A stretch of 9,588 bases of DNA, taken from Actinomyces sp. (GTDB lineage: Bacteria; Actinomycetota; Actinomycetes; Actinomycetales; Actinomycetaceae). Each line of letters starts with the position of its first letter. The first letter of the stretch is position 1. The stretch is taken from contig DUQT01000093.1 of the NCBI GenBank assembly GCA_012837655.1, positions 1 to 9,588 on the forward strand. Reading direction: 5' to 3'. This document shows, piece by piece, positions 1-6,833 of this stretch. A model generated the notes under the pieces. It ran no database searches and was not told the origin of the DNA. It saw only the letters and a list, made by a program, of their open reading frames with translations. Made by a program: the position numbers and the translations under genes.

Positions 1-118
1 CGAGGTCGAGTGAACCCGATGCTTTCAAGCCCGCTGCCACACCGGATGCGGTAAAGCCCACGGGGTAGCAAACGCCGGACTTGGTGGGGCTACCGGAGGC
101 GTTCGAGTTGGTGCTCAC
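1..118 (-). CDS. argJ: Arginine biosynthesis bifunctional protein ArgJ, 5' fragment
   Basis: This is the first 39 codons of ArgJ (glutamate N-acetyltransferase / ornithine acetyltransferase), cut by the left window edge. ArgJ recycles the acetyl group from N-acetylornithine to glutamate in cytoplasmic arginine synthesis. The visible N-terminus begins MSTNSNASGSPTKSGVCYP and continues with GFTASGVAAGLKASGSLDL, which matches the conserved ArgJ opening (G-F-x-A-x-G-V-x-A-G-L-K-x-S-G-x-x-D-L). The start is a GTG at 118-116 that overlaps the argC stop by four bases (GTGA), the usual sign of translational coupling. ArgJ directly after ArgC is the standard actinobacterial order, normally followed by argB, argD and argF, which would lie outside the window. 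Only the N-terminus is visible, so the autoproteolytic Thr site of the family cannot be checked. Confidence 0.9.
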   Translation of the reverse strand, partial: MSTNSNASGSPTKSGVCYPVGFTASGVAAGLKASGSLDL

Positions 119-1350
119 GGTGCAACTCCAATCGTTGGGATTCCAGTGGCTTCATCGATTCCGACAGCCAGGTTCGCTGCCTGCACAGCGGCCGCCGCGG
201 TTCCCTTGCCCAGGTTGTCTATCGCGGCGATCGCGGTCAGTGCGCCCGTGTACTGGTCAACGCCAGCCCACACCTGGGCTTTCCCAGTGGCGAGGATCGG
301 CTGGGTTTGCGGGTATCCCTCGGTTACATCAATGAAGGTTTCGGCATCGTAGGCCGCGTGATATGCGGCCTTCACGTCTTCGTCAGCAACGCCCTCCAAC
401 ATCGTATTTACGACGGCGAGGATTCCCCGCGAAGTCGGAACGAGTACGGGCGTGAAGTCGAGGGCGAGGTCGCCGGCTCCAGTGACCTGGAGGTTTTGGA
501 TGATCTCAGGGATGTGGCGGTGTTTACCCGCGGCGGAATACGGGACCATGTTTGAAAGCGCCGAGGTCGCCATCAGGTGCGGTTTCAGCGAGCGGCCTGC
601 GCCGGAATAGCCGACTGACAGGGCGGCGCAGATGTGGCCGGCTTCTACGAATCCTGCGGCAACAGCTGGCATCATCGCCAAAGTTACTGCGGTTACGTTG
701 CAGCCAGGCACTGCGATCGTCCGGGAGGTTTTTAGGGCTTCGCGCTGTTTCTGGACCTTTTCAAGGGGACCGTTGATGAGGGCGTCGGCTTCGTCAGCGT
801 GGATGAGCTCCGGCATCGCGTAATCCCACGCGCCCGGGTACTCGCCGCCATAGTATTTCGCCCAAGCATCGGCAGACGTGAGCCGGTGGTCAGCGCCCGC
901 ATCGATTACTATCGGGGACTTCTTTGAATGCGAGCCCGGGGAGTTCGAGCGGGCAGATGCGTTCGTTTGCGCAGACGGTTGCAGGGTCGTCGACTTTGAT
1001 TCATGTGCGTTCGTTTGCCCCGACTGCGCAAGGTTCTTCGCCTGGGGGCTCGAATCATTTTTCTCAGCGTCCCCTGTACCTTCGGTGAGCGCCGCGGTTA
1101 TTTCCGCAGATTGGCCGTGCGGAAGGGCGACAAAAACGACGTCGTGGTCGAGTAGTTCGTCAACCTTGGTTGGCTGAATAATCTTGTCAGCCAGATTGGG
1201 AATATGAGGATTCAGGTCGCCAAATCGTGTGCCCGCGCTGGATGCAGCAGTTAGTGTGCAGACCTCAAACCCAGGGTGTCCGCTTAGAATACGGGCGATT
1301 TCCGAGCCCGCCGAACCGGAGGCTCCAACGATTGCAACTGAATAACTCAC
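115..1350 (-). CDS. argC: N-acetyl-gamma-glutamyl-phosphate reductase ArgC with an unusual low-complexity insert
   Basis: ArgC performs the NADPH-dependent reduction of N-acetylglutamyl phosphate to its semialdehyde, the third step of arginine synthesis, in the cytoplasm. The protein opens with the Rossmann fingerprint VAIVGASGSAG (residues 5-15). It has the ALPHG segment (75-79), IDAGADHRL (149-157), the catalytic cysteine in AVPGCNVTA (Cys217) and the KHRHIPEI histidine motif (276-283). At 411 residues it is longer than the usual 340-360. The excess is mainly residues about 89-145, a Ser/Thr/Asn/Gln/Ala-rich stretch between the PHG segment and the IDAGADHRL strand, plus a short charged stretch at about 194-210 before the active site. 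The core motifs are intact, so the enzyme is expected to be active. The start is GTG at 1350-1348, chosen because the Rossmann strand follows at once. No Shine-Dalgarno is visible; a -10-like TATAGT ends seven bases upstream, suggesting a leaderless mRNA. It overlaps argJ by four bases. Confidence 0.95.
   Translation of the reverse strand: MSYSVAIVGASGSAGSEIARILSGHPGFEVCTLTAASSAGTRFGDLNPHIPNLADKIIQPTKVDELLDHDVVFVALPHGQSAEITAALTEGTGDAEKNDSSPQAKNLAQSGQTNAHESKSTTLQPSAQTNASARSNSPGSHSKKSPIVIDAGADHRLTSADAWAKYYGGEYPGAWDYAMPELIHADEADALINGPLEKVQKQREALKTSRTIAVPGCNVTAVTLAMMPAVAAGFVEAGHICAALSVGYSGAGRSLKPHLMATSALSNMVPYSAAGKHRHIPEIIQNLQVTGAGDLALDFTPVLVPTSRGILAVVNTMLEGVADEDVKAAYHAAYDAETFIDVTEGYPQTQPILATGKAQVWAGVDQYTGALTAIAAIDNLGKGTAAAAVQAANLAVGIDEATGIPTIGVAP
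958..1018. repeat. Degenerate in-frame tandem duplication inside the argC insert
   Basis: The 13-mer TGCGTTCGTTTGC occurs at 958-970 and again at 1006-1018, exactly 48 bases (16 codons) apart. The bases after each copy are also partly similar. On the coding (minus) strand both copies encode Gln-Thr-Asn-Ala, at residues 112-115 and 128-131 of ArgC. The pattern suggests that part of the low-complexity insert arose by duplication and then diverged. It is short and may be coincidental in a biased-composition segment. Confidence 0.55.
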
Positions 1351-1357
1351 ACGAATA

Positions 1358-1397
1358 ACTATACAACATCATGAATATATATCAATGTCGTATTCAT
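1358..1397 (-). promoter_or_regulatory. argC promoter with candidate ArgR operator (ARG box)
   Basis: Read on the minus strand, a -35-like TTGATA (1385-1380) and a -10-like TATAGT (1363-1358) are separated by 16 bases. The -10 box ends seven bases before the argC GTG, so transcription would start at or next to the start codon. Overlapping the -35 region is a perfect inverted repeat, ATGAATA (1371-1377) and TATTCAT (1391-1397), 13 bases apart. These arms carry TGAAT and ATTCA, the half-sites of the ArgR box (TGAAT-N4-ATTCA), but here they are too far apart for one canonical box. Two overlapping weak boxes (1372-1385 and 1383-1396) would account for the spacing. Repression of the arg operon by ArgR with arginine is the natural reading; it is inferred from position and half-site match. 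Confidence 0.6.
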
Positions 1398-1423
1398 TGA
1401 CGTGGAACACAGTTGCGCGAACA

Positions 1424-1454
1424 CAAAAACGCACCCGCGCGTCGTCGGGTGCGT
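1424..1454 (-). terminator. Intrinsic terminator after the flavodoxin-domain gene
   Basis: The 9-base perfect arms ACGCACCCG (1429-1437) and CGGGTGCGT (1446-1454) enclose an 8-base loop. On the minus strand the stem is followed directly by TTTTT (1428-1424), a classical rho-independent layout. It lies ten bases past the stop of the flavodoxin gene and so separates it from argC, which needs its own promoter. Confidence 0.85.
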
Positions 1455-1463
1455 CTCTGAGCG

Positions 1464-1961
1464 TTAGTTGTCTAGGGACTTGATGTCTTTCGCGATGTCG
1501 CGAGCCCAGCTGCGGATTTCATCCCAGTCGCGGAAGTCGCCTTCCACTGCCCCACCCAGGCGGGCGATTGAGCGTTCCCGCAACGAAAGTTTCTGTGGCT
1601 GCAGGCGTCCGGCGAAGGTCTTGTGGTCGCGCGGCTCAACCCGAAGCAGTACGGGACCAACGCGAACCGGATCTTTAGGCATGCCGGTTTGAACTCCGGA
1701 TAGTCCCACCGAGAACGCCCACAGTTCCTTCTCGAACAGTTCAGCCTGGTTCGCCCTGATGAAGCGACGCATCGAGTCTTCCCACTGCGTCATGTAGACG
1801 GAGGACCCCATTACGAAACCGTCGTAACTGGAGATATCAGTGACCTCACTGGCCTGCTTGATGTCTGCGTCAATGCCCTCGGCGCGCAGTTCGTCAACGA
1901 TGGCGTTCGCCACTTCTTCCGTCGATCCGTGTCGAGATGCCCATACAACCAAAATCTTCAT
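1464..1961 (-). CDS. Flavodoxin-domain protein, HemG-like family
   Basis: This is a single-domain cytoplasmic flavodoxin-like protein of 165 residues that probably binds FMN. After the first beta strand (MKILVVWAS) comes the phosphate-binding loop SRHGST (residues 9-14), followed by the segment YDGFVMGSSVYMTQW (46-60), typical of HemG-type flavodoxins. The C-terminal half carries FAGRLQPQKLSLRER and GDFRDWDEIRSWA (141-153), a combination found in many actinobacterial flavodoxin-domain proteins related to menaquinone-dependent protoporphyrinogen oxidase. Similarity is to the domain family; protoporphyrinogen oxidase activity is not shown, and no haem gene is nearby. The start at 1961 fits the family N-terminus, but its Shine-Dalgarno is poor (AGAAG one base away). 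ATG codons at 1979 and 1976 are in frame and would add six or five residues (MMQTRS). An SD-like AGGTGGGGG upstream of 1979 sits inside a hairpin. The gene lies between pheT and argC and ends at a clear terminator. Confidence 0.82.
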   Translation of the reverse strand: MKILVVWASRHGSTEEVANAIVDELRAEGIDADIKQASEVTDISSYDGFVMGSSVYMTQWEDSMRRFIRANQAELFEKELWAFSVGLSGVQTGMPKDPVRVGPVLLRVEPRDHKTFAGRLQPQKLSLRERSIARLGGAVEGDFRDWDEIRSWARDIAKDIKSLDN

Positions 1962-1987
1962 GCTTCTAGTTTGCATCATTTACGACG

Positions 1988-2022
1988 ATTCCCCCACCTA
2001 ATACGAACTTAGGTGGGGGAAT
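1988..2022 (-). terminator. Strong hairpin between pheT and the flavodoxin gene
   Basis: There are 13-base perfect arms, 1988-2000 and 2010-2022 (core CCCCCACCTA / TAGGTGGGGG), with a 9-base loop. It is downstream of the pheT stop and is the best candidate for ending the pheST transcript. No T-run follows on either strand, so it would be a U-tract-less terminator, or an mRNA structure. Its 3' arm on the minus strand contains AGGTGGGGG, which could act as, or hide, a ribosome-binding site for the next gene. Confidence 0.5.
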
Positions 2023-2064
2023 TAAGTGATATTTCACCAAATTTATCGATTTATGAGGCCGATC

Positions 2065-2079
2065 TGCGCTCGGAGCGCA
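2065..2079 (-). other. Short hairpin just after the pheT stop
   Basis: TGCGCT (2065-2070) and AGCGCA (2074-2079) form a 6-base stem with a 3-base loop, starting six bases after the pheT stop codon on the minus strand. The following sequence is moderately AT-rich but has no clean T-run. It may be a weak transcript-end structure; on its own it is not a convincing terminator. Confidence 0.3.
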
Positions 2080-2085
2080 ACTCGA

Positions 2086-4737
2086 TCAGGATCGCAGCTC
2101 GGCTCCCAGCTGATTCGACAATCGCTTGATGATGTTTTCACGAACCGCAGCGCTCTCCTTCGATTTCAACGTGTGATCCGCTGCTCGCATACGAAGTGCA
2201 AACGCAAGAGACCGCTTGCCCTCCTCAATCTGCGACCCGGAGTATTCGTCGAACAGAGCCACGTCCTCAAGAAGTTCACCACCTGCGGTACGAATCGTAT
2301 CCAGGATCATTCCAATCGGAACGGTGGCGTCAACGACAACCGCGATGTCTTCCTTCACGACCGGGTAGGTCGAAACGGGGTCAACAGTAATCGGGTTTGT
2401 TGCCATTGCCTTGATTAGTTGTTCAAGGTCAAGTTCGAGGGCGTTGCTACGCTCGGGTAGCCCGTATTCCTTCACTACGGCGGGGTGTAGCTCGCCGGCG
2501 CGGCCGACTTCGACCATGTTCTTCTTCTGGCGGATGAACAGGATCGCGGAGCGGCCCGGGTGCCAAGGAGCGGCGTCCTCCGGCGTTGCTACCGGCTTCG
2601 GGCTGGGTTTGCCATGCGGAAGCTTGACTGCGGCATCTCGGTAGAGTGCGGAGACCTCGATGGTCACGCCGAGCGCGGACGCGACGGCCTTCGCGGCTTC
2701 GATCGTGTCGGCCCAGTCAAAGTTGCGCGGCTCGGAACGCATTCCTGTCGCGGTCGCCAGGCCACCAAGAACCATTCCCAAGTGCCACGGCTGCTTCGGA
2801 GTTCCGCGATGCAGGCCTCCGATTTCCTTCCCAGACGGCTTGTGCTCCGCCGACGGGATAGCGGACGGAACGGTTCCCTTCGGATGGGTGACCATGCCGA
2901 GTTCAAACACGCGAACAGATTCCGATCCCCGTGCAGCATTGCGCTGCGCCGTATCTAGCAGGGAGTCGAGAATCGAGGTGCGCATGTTCGGCTGCGCATC
3001 GACTAGCGGATTGCGAAGCGTCACGACGTCTCGGCGGGGATCATTTTCAGGGATTCGAGCACGGTCATGGGCGTCCCCAATGAATGGGTACGATCCGACC
3101 TCGACGAATCCGCGATCAGCCAGGGTCTGCGCGACCACTCGGCGAGCGTTCAGCGTGTGCGGCAGACCGCGTCCAGCGGTTGCCTGCGGCAGGATCGGTT
3201 CAATGCGGTCGTAACCATCCAAGCGCGCGATTTCTTCAACCAGATCGCACGCCTCCCCCAGGTCCGGACGCCAGGTCGGTGCCTGCACCGAAAGCATCTC
3301 GCCGTCTCGAGAAACCTCGCAGCCGATCATTTCTAGTAGCTCAATGATGCGGTCATCACCGTAATCCACGCCGGTTAGGCGCAGTGGTTCAGACAGCTTC
3401 ATTGGGATCGGATTCGAAGCCACGACCTCGTTCAAATCTGAAGTCGCGTCATCTGCGGTGCCACCACCGTATTCGACAAGGAGGTCGACAACGCGCTGGG
3501 CGGCCACCGGCGGAAGCTGCGGGTCGACGCCGCGTTCGAAACGCTTGGAAGCTTCTGACGGAATCTTGTGGCGACGCGCAGCGCGAGCGATGGAAACATT
3601 GTCGAAGTGAGCGGCTTCAACGAGGACGTCAGTCGTATCGGCCTCGACCTCGGAGTACTTGCCGCCCATGACGCCGGCCAGGCCCAGGATTCGGCTTGCA
3701 CGGTTTCCGTCTGGCGAGTCGGTTATTAGCAGATCTTCTTCGTCAAGTTCGTGCTCGGCGTCGTCGAGGGTGACGAGCTTTTCGCCTGCACGTGCGCGAC
3801 GAACGACGATTGGCTCCGCGAGCGCCTTCAGGTCGTAGGCGTGTAGCGGCTGGCCAAGGTCAAGCATGACGTAGTTGGTGATGTCTACCGCGAGCGAGAT
3901 GGAGCGCATGCCCATAGCCTCGAGGCGGTCAACCATCCAACGCGGGGTCGGTGCCGTGGGGTCAATACCGCGAACAATGCGGGTGACGAAACGGTCGCAA
4001 CCAACCCGACCGTGGATTGGAGCGTCGTCTTCAACTTCAACTACGAAACCGTCATCGGTGACCTCAGCAGGCTTGTTCGCCATGTTCTGCGGCAGTGCCG
4101 GATCAGTGAACTTCGCACCCGTGGAGTGGGAGTATTCGCGTGCAACACCGCGCATGGAGAAGCAGTAGCCGCGGTCTGGAGTCACGTTGATTTCTAGGAG
4201 TTCCTCCCCCAGTCCCAGGAACTCAACCAGGTCCTCACCAATGCCGGGCAGGGTGTCGACGTCGTATTTTTCGTTGAGGACGAGGATGCCTGCATGTTCA
4301 TCAGACATGCCCAGCTCACGCTCGGAGCAGATCATGCCGTCGGAGATGTGGCCGTAGGTTTTGCGTGCGGAGATCTCAAAGTTTCCTGGTAGCACACCGC
4401 CGGGCAGGATTACTGCAACGTAGTCGCCAACACCGAAGTTGTGTGCACCGCAAATGATTCCACGCGATGCGACGTCTGCGGGTTCCTTGCCTTCGCCCGG
4501 TTCGTCATTGTGAATGCCTACGTCGACGCGGCAGTAGTTAATGACCTTGCCGTTGCTCTGCTTTTCAGGAACACAGGACAAAACGCGACCCACTACGAGC
4601 GGGCCCTGCACTGAGGCACGGTGGATGGTTTCTTCTTCTAAACCGACCTTAACTAGGTCAGCAGCAAGTGTTTCAGCGTCGGTTCCTGGACGAACCTCTA
4701 CGTGATCCTTCAGCCATGAAATAGGTACGTTTGGCAT
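2086..4737 (-). CDS. pheT: Phenylalanine--tRNA ligase beta subunit
   Basis: This is the large subunit of the alpha2-beta2 phenylalanyl-tRNA synthetase, which binds tRNA-Phe and edits mischarged Tyr. It is 883 residues, somewhat longer than the roughly 800 of many bacterial PheT proteins. The N-terminus MPNVPISWLKDHV is typical. Domains in order: EMAP/OB-like tRNA-binding domain (about 42-160, with GAHNFGVGDYVAVILPGGVLPG at 97-118), B3/B4 editing domain (about 215-400, including ITNYVMLDLGQPLHAYD at 286-302 and GVMGG at 355-359), B5 domain (about 440-515, ending TWRPDLGEACDLVEEIARLDGYD), the catalytic-like core, and the anticodon-binding FDX-ACB domain (about 788-882, from STYPVVKEDIAVVV). All are uninterrupted. 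The ATG is three bases after the pheS stop, with the SD-like GGGGAA inside the end of pheS, so the two are coupled. A charged stretch at about 619-645 and a Pro/Lys-rich one at about 706-725 are the less conserved parts. Confidence 0.97.
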   Translation of the reverse strand: MPNVPISWLKDHVEVRPGTDAETLAADLVKVGLEEETIHRASVQGPLVVGRVLSCVPEKQSNGKVINYCRVDVGIHNDEPGEGKEPADVASRGIICGAHNFGVGDYVAVILPGGVLPGNFEISARKTYGHISDGMICSERELGMSDEHAGILVLNEKYDVDTLPGIGEDLVEFLGLGEELLEINVTPDRGYCFSMRGVAREYSHSTGAKFTDPALPQNMANKPAEVTDDGFVVEVEDDAPIHGRVGCDRFVTRIVRGIDPTAPTPRWMVDRLEAMGMRSISLAVDITNYVMLDLGQPLHAYDLKALAEPIVVRRARAGEKLVTLDDAEHELDEEDLLITDSPDGNRASRILGLAGVMGGKYSEVEADTTDVLVEAAHFDNVSIARAARRHKIPSEASKRFERGVDPQLPPVAAQRVVDLLVEYGGGTADDATSDLNEVVASNPIPMKLSEPLRLTGVDYGDDRIIELLEMIGCEVSRDGEMLSVQAPTWRPDLGEACDLVEEIARLDGYDRIEPILPQATAGRGLPHTLNARRVVAQTLADRGFVEVGSYPFIGDAHDRARIPENDPRRDVVTLRNPLVDAQPNMRTSILDSLLDTAQRNAARGSESVRVFELGMVTHPKGTVPSAIPSAEHKPSGKEIGGLHRGTPKQPWHLGMVLGGLATATGMRSEPRNFDWADTIEAAKAVASALGVTIEVSALYRDAAVKLPHGKPSPKPVATPEDAAPWHPGRSAILFIRQKKNMVEVGRAGELHPAVVKEYGLPERSNALELDLEQLIKAMATNPITVDPVSTYPVVKEDIAVVVDATVPIGMILDTIRTAGGELLEDVALFDEYSGSQIEEGKRSLAFALRMRAADHTLKSKESAAVRENIIKRLSNQLGAELRS

Positions 4738-4740
4738 TTC

Positions 4741-5832
4741 TTAGTTCCCCTTCCCCGTCGTGCCGAACTGCAGGGAGAAGCGCTGGTCGCCCTCCACAAT
4801 GTCGTGCATGTCTGCGATTTCGTGGCGAAGCATGAGCGTGCGCTCGATGCCCATGCCGAATGCGAAACCGGTGTATTCGTCAGGGTCGATGCCACAGGCG
4901 CGCAAAACGTTGGGGTTGACCATGCCGCAGCCACCCCATTCGATCCAGCCGGGGCCGCCCTTCTTCTGGGGGAACCACAGGTCCATTTCAGCCGAGGGCT
5001 CCGTGAACGGGAAGAACGATGGACGCAGGCGCGTCTTCGCTTCCGGACCGAACATGGCTTTCGCGAAGTGGTCCAAGGTGCCCTTCAGGTGAGCCATAGT
5101 CAGGCCCTTATCCACAGCGAGTCCTTCAACCTGGTGGAAGACCGGAGTGTGGGTGGCGTCCAGCTCATCTGAACGGAAAACTTTACCCGGAACTGCAACG
5201 TAGAGCGGCAGGTCGCGCGACAGGAGCAGGCGCGCCTGTACCGGCGAGGTGTGCGTGCGCAGAACTAGGTGCGCATCGTCTACGTTTTCGCCACCAACGG
5301 ATGTGCCGTCAATGTAGAAGGTGTCCTGCATCTGGCGGGCAGGATGATCAATGTCGAAGTTGAGTGCGTCGAAGTTAAACCACTCGTGTTCAACCTCAGG
5401 GCCTTCCGCAACGTCCCACCCCATGGACACGAAGAAATCCGCGACCTCGTCCATGAGGATTTGCAGTGGGTGCCGTGCCCCGTCAGTCTGACGCTTCACG
5501 GGCGCCGTCATGTCCACGGTTTCTTCGACGAGGACGCGTGCTTCGTGTTCTGCGTCTAGGACTTCTTTTCTGGAATCGAGGGCGTTCGTGATGGCCTTTC
5601 GGGCGGCGCCTACGGCCTTACCTGCGGCTGCGCGGTCGGACCCGGGGAGCTTTCCGATTGCCCGGTTTGCCAAAATGACGGGCGCTGAGTCTCCAAAGTG
5701 AACTCGCTTGGCCTCATTCCACTCATCCAGGTTCGAGGCTTCCTCGATCGCTTTAAGGGCATCCTGTACTACGGATTCCATCTGCTCAGAATCTAGCGGA
5801 TTTACTTCCATATTCTCTTGCTCTTCAGACAT
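4741..5832 (-). CDS. pheS: Phenylalanine--tRNA ligase alpha subunit
   Basis: This is the catalytic subunit of phenylalanyl-tRNA synthetase, a class II aminoacyl-tRNA synthetase that activates phenylalanine with ATP and pairs with PheT. It is 363 residues, normal for the family. The N-terminal coiled-coil region (about 15-105) is followed by the class II core: motif 1 region (HPLQILMDEVADFF, 121-134), motif 2 (KVFRSDELDATHTPVFHQVEGL, with the break after FRSDELDATH, 217-238) and motif 3 (GFAFGMGIERTLML, 322-335). The Ala in GFAFG is the residue that normally sets the size of the phenylalanine pocket. The ATG at 5832 is preceded at seven bases by AAGGA (5844-5840). The frame stays open upstream to 6027, but that part is not family-like and runs into panB on the other strand. 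It is the first gene of the pheST operon. Confidence 0.97.
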   Translation of the reverse strand: MSEEQENMEVNPLDSEQMESVVQDALKAIEEASNLDEWNEAKRVHFGDSAPVILANRAIGKLPGSDRAAAGKAVGAARKAITNALDSRKEVLDAEHEARVLVEETVDMTAPVKRQTDGARHPLQILMDEVADFFVSMGWDVAEGPEVEHEWFNFDALNFDIDHPARQMQDTFYIDGTSVGGENVDDAHLVLRTHTSPVQARLLLSRDLPLYVAVPGKVFRSDELDATHTPVFHQVEGLAVDKGLTMAHLKGTLDHFAKAMFGPEAKTRLRPSFFPFTEPSAEMDLWFPQKKGGPGWIEWGGCGMVNPNVLRACGIDPDEYTGFAFGMGIERTLMLRHEIADMHDIVEGDQRFSLQFGTTGKGN

Positions 5833-5868
5833 ATCTACATCCTTGCGGCATGCTTTACCGCCCTCCAG

Positions 5869-5897
5869 GTTATCGCTTGGGCGCGGTACTTGTTCAA
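5869..5897 (-). promoter_or_regulatory. Candidate pheST promoter
   Basis: On the minus strand, TTGAAC (5897-5892) and GATAAC (5874-5869) are spaced by 17 bases, which would give a leader of about 30 bases before the pheS ATG. The -10 hexamer lacks the conserved final T, so the call is weak. No other better pair was found between pheS and panB. Confidence 0.3.
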
Positions 5898-5926
5898 TTG
5901 GTCCCGATGCTGGAATGCACCTCAAG

Positions 5927-5954
5927 GTGACATTTGCTGAAAACGGTACATAAT
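5927..5954 (+). promoter_or_regulatory. panB promoter, leaderless layout
   Basis: GTGACA (5927-5932, five of six to TTGACA) and CATAAT (5949-5954, five of six to TATAAT) are 16 bases apart. The -10 box ends seven bases before the panB ATG, putting the expected start of transcription at the start codon. No good Shine-Dalgarno precedes the ATG, which fits a leaderless mRNA. Confidence 0.6.
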
Positions 5955-5961
5955 TGAAGTT

Positions 5962-6798
5962 ATGAGTGACCAAAATCCGGCGATTGAAACGCAGTTTAAG
6001 GAACCTAAGAGGTGGCGCGTCCACCACCTGATGCAGGCGAAGCAGGCTGGACGCAAAATCACGATGATCACGGCGTATGACGCGCTTACCGCCCCAATTT
6101 TTGAAGAGGCTGGGATCGACACGATCCTGGTTGGCGATTCGTACGGGAACGTGCAGCTGGGATATGGCTCCACGATTCCAGTGACTATTGAAGACATGGA
6201 GCGCGCAACCGGCGCCGTTGCCAGATCCGTAACTCGACCGCTAGTCGTGGCGGACATGCCGTTTGGCACGTATGAAGCGTCCCCGCAGGTTGCGTTTGAT
6301 AATGCGGCGCGACTTATCCGCGTTGGCGCCAATGCAGTTAAGTTCGAGGGCGGAGCTGAGCTAGCCGACACGGTGAAGCTTTTGACTCAGGCGGGCATCC
6401 CCGTTGTGGGACACCTTGGGTTTACTCCCCAATCAGAAAATGCCCTGGGCGGTCCGCGCATGCAGGGACGCGGTACGGCAAAGCAGAAGATGATTGACGA
6501 CGCGCTTGCCCTGCAGTCTGCCGGCGCGATTGCGATCGTTTTGGAAATGGTTCCCGGCCCGGTGGCTTCGGAGGTAACCAAGGCCCTGGATGTTCCCACC
6601 ATTGGTATTGGCGCGGGCCCTGAAACTGACGGCCAAGTACTGGTGTGGTCAGACATGGCCGGCATGACCGATTGGGTTCCAAGCTTCGTGAAGAGGTTTG
6701 GCGAAGCGCGCGCAGTGCTTCGCAGCGCCGTTGAAGATTACGCGGCAGAGGTGAAGGACGGAACCTTCCCCGGACCTGAAAACTACAAGACCAACTAA
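5962..6798 (+). CDS. panB: 3-methyl-2-oxobutanoate hydroxymethyltransferase
   Basis: PanB (ketopantoate hydroxymethyltransferase) transfers a one-carbon unit from 5,10-methylenetetrahydrofolate to 2-oxoisovalerate, the first committed step of pantothenate and CoA synthesis, in the cytoplasm. At 278 residues it has the normal length. Family motifs: TAYDALTAPIFEEAGID (37-53), LVGDSYGNVQLGY (56-68, metal ligand Asp59), VADMPFG (96-102, metal ligand Asp98), KFEGG (127-131), GHLGFTPQ (150-157), VLEMVP (193-198, catalytic Glu195 by family equivalence) and GIGAGPETDGQVLV (215-228). The TIM-barrel fold appears complete. The ATG at 5962 matches the usual N-terminus and follows a -10 box by seven bases. 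No panC or panD is in the window, so the rest of the pathway must be elsewhere or salvaged. map follows after 35 bases in the same direction. Confidence 0.96.
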   Translation: MSDQNPAIETQFKEPKRWRVHHLMQAKQAGRKITMITAYDALTAPIFEEAGIDTILVGDSYGNVQLGYGSTIPVTIEDMERATGAVARSVTRPLVVADMPFGTYEASPQVAFDNAARLIRVGANAVKFEGGAELADTVKLLTQAGIPVVGHLGFTPQSENALGGPRMQGRGTAKQKMIDDALALQSAGAIAIVLEMVPGPVASEVTKALDVPTIGIGAGPETDGQVLVWSDMAGMTDWVPSFVKRFGEARAVLRSAVEDYAAEVKDGTFPGPENYKTN

Positions 6799-6833
6799 TA
6801 CATCTCATATACATATAAGAATCGACTAGGTAA

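Noticed and set aside
2660..3214. A 184-residue plus-strand frame inside pheT and several other antisense frames there
   Set aside because: They are Arg/Ser/Pro-rich, as expected from reading a GC-rich gene backwards, with no ribosome site or family motif.
5879..5897. A GTACCGCGCCC string in the pheS leader, resembling the core of a T-box element
   Set aside because: The leader is only about 130 bases at most, the upstream half of the T-box motif and specifier/antiterminator stems are not seen, so it is most likely chance.
5833..6027. Upstream extension of pheS to a 428-residue frame starting at 6027
   Set aside because: The extra 65 residues are not PheS-like, overlap panB on the other strand, and a well-spaced Shine-Dalgarno supports the ATG at 5832.
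6799..6833. AT-rich panB-map gap with TATAAG as a possible internal promoter
   Set aside because: No -35 partner at suitable distance and no TANNNT hexamer; read-through from panB is the simpler view.
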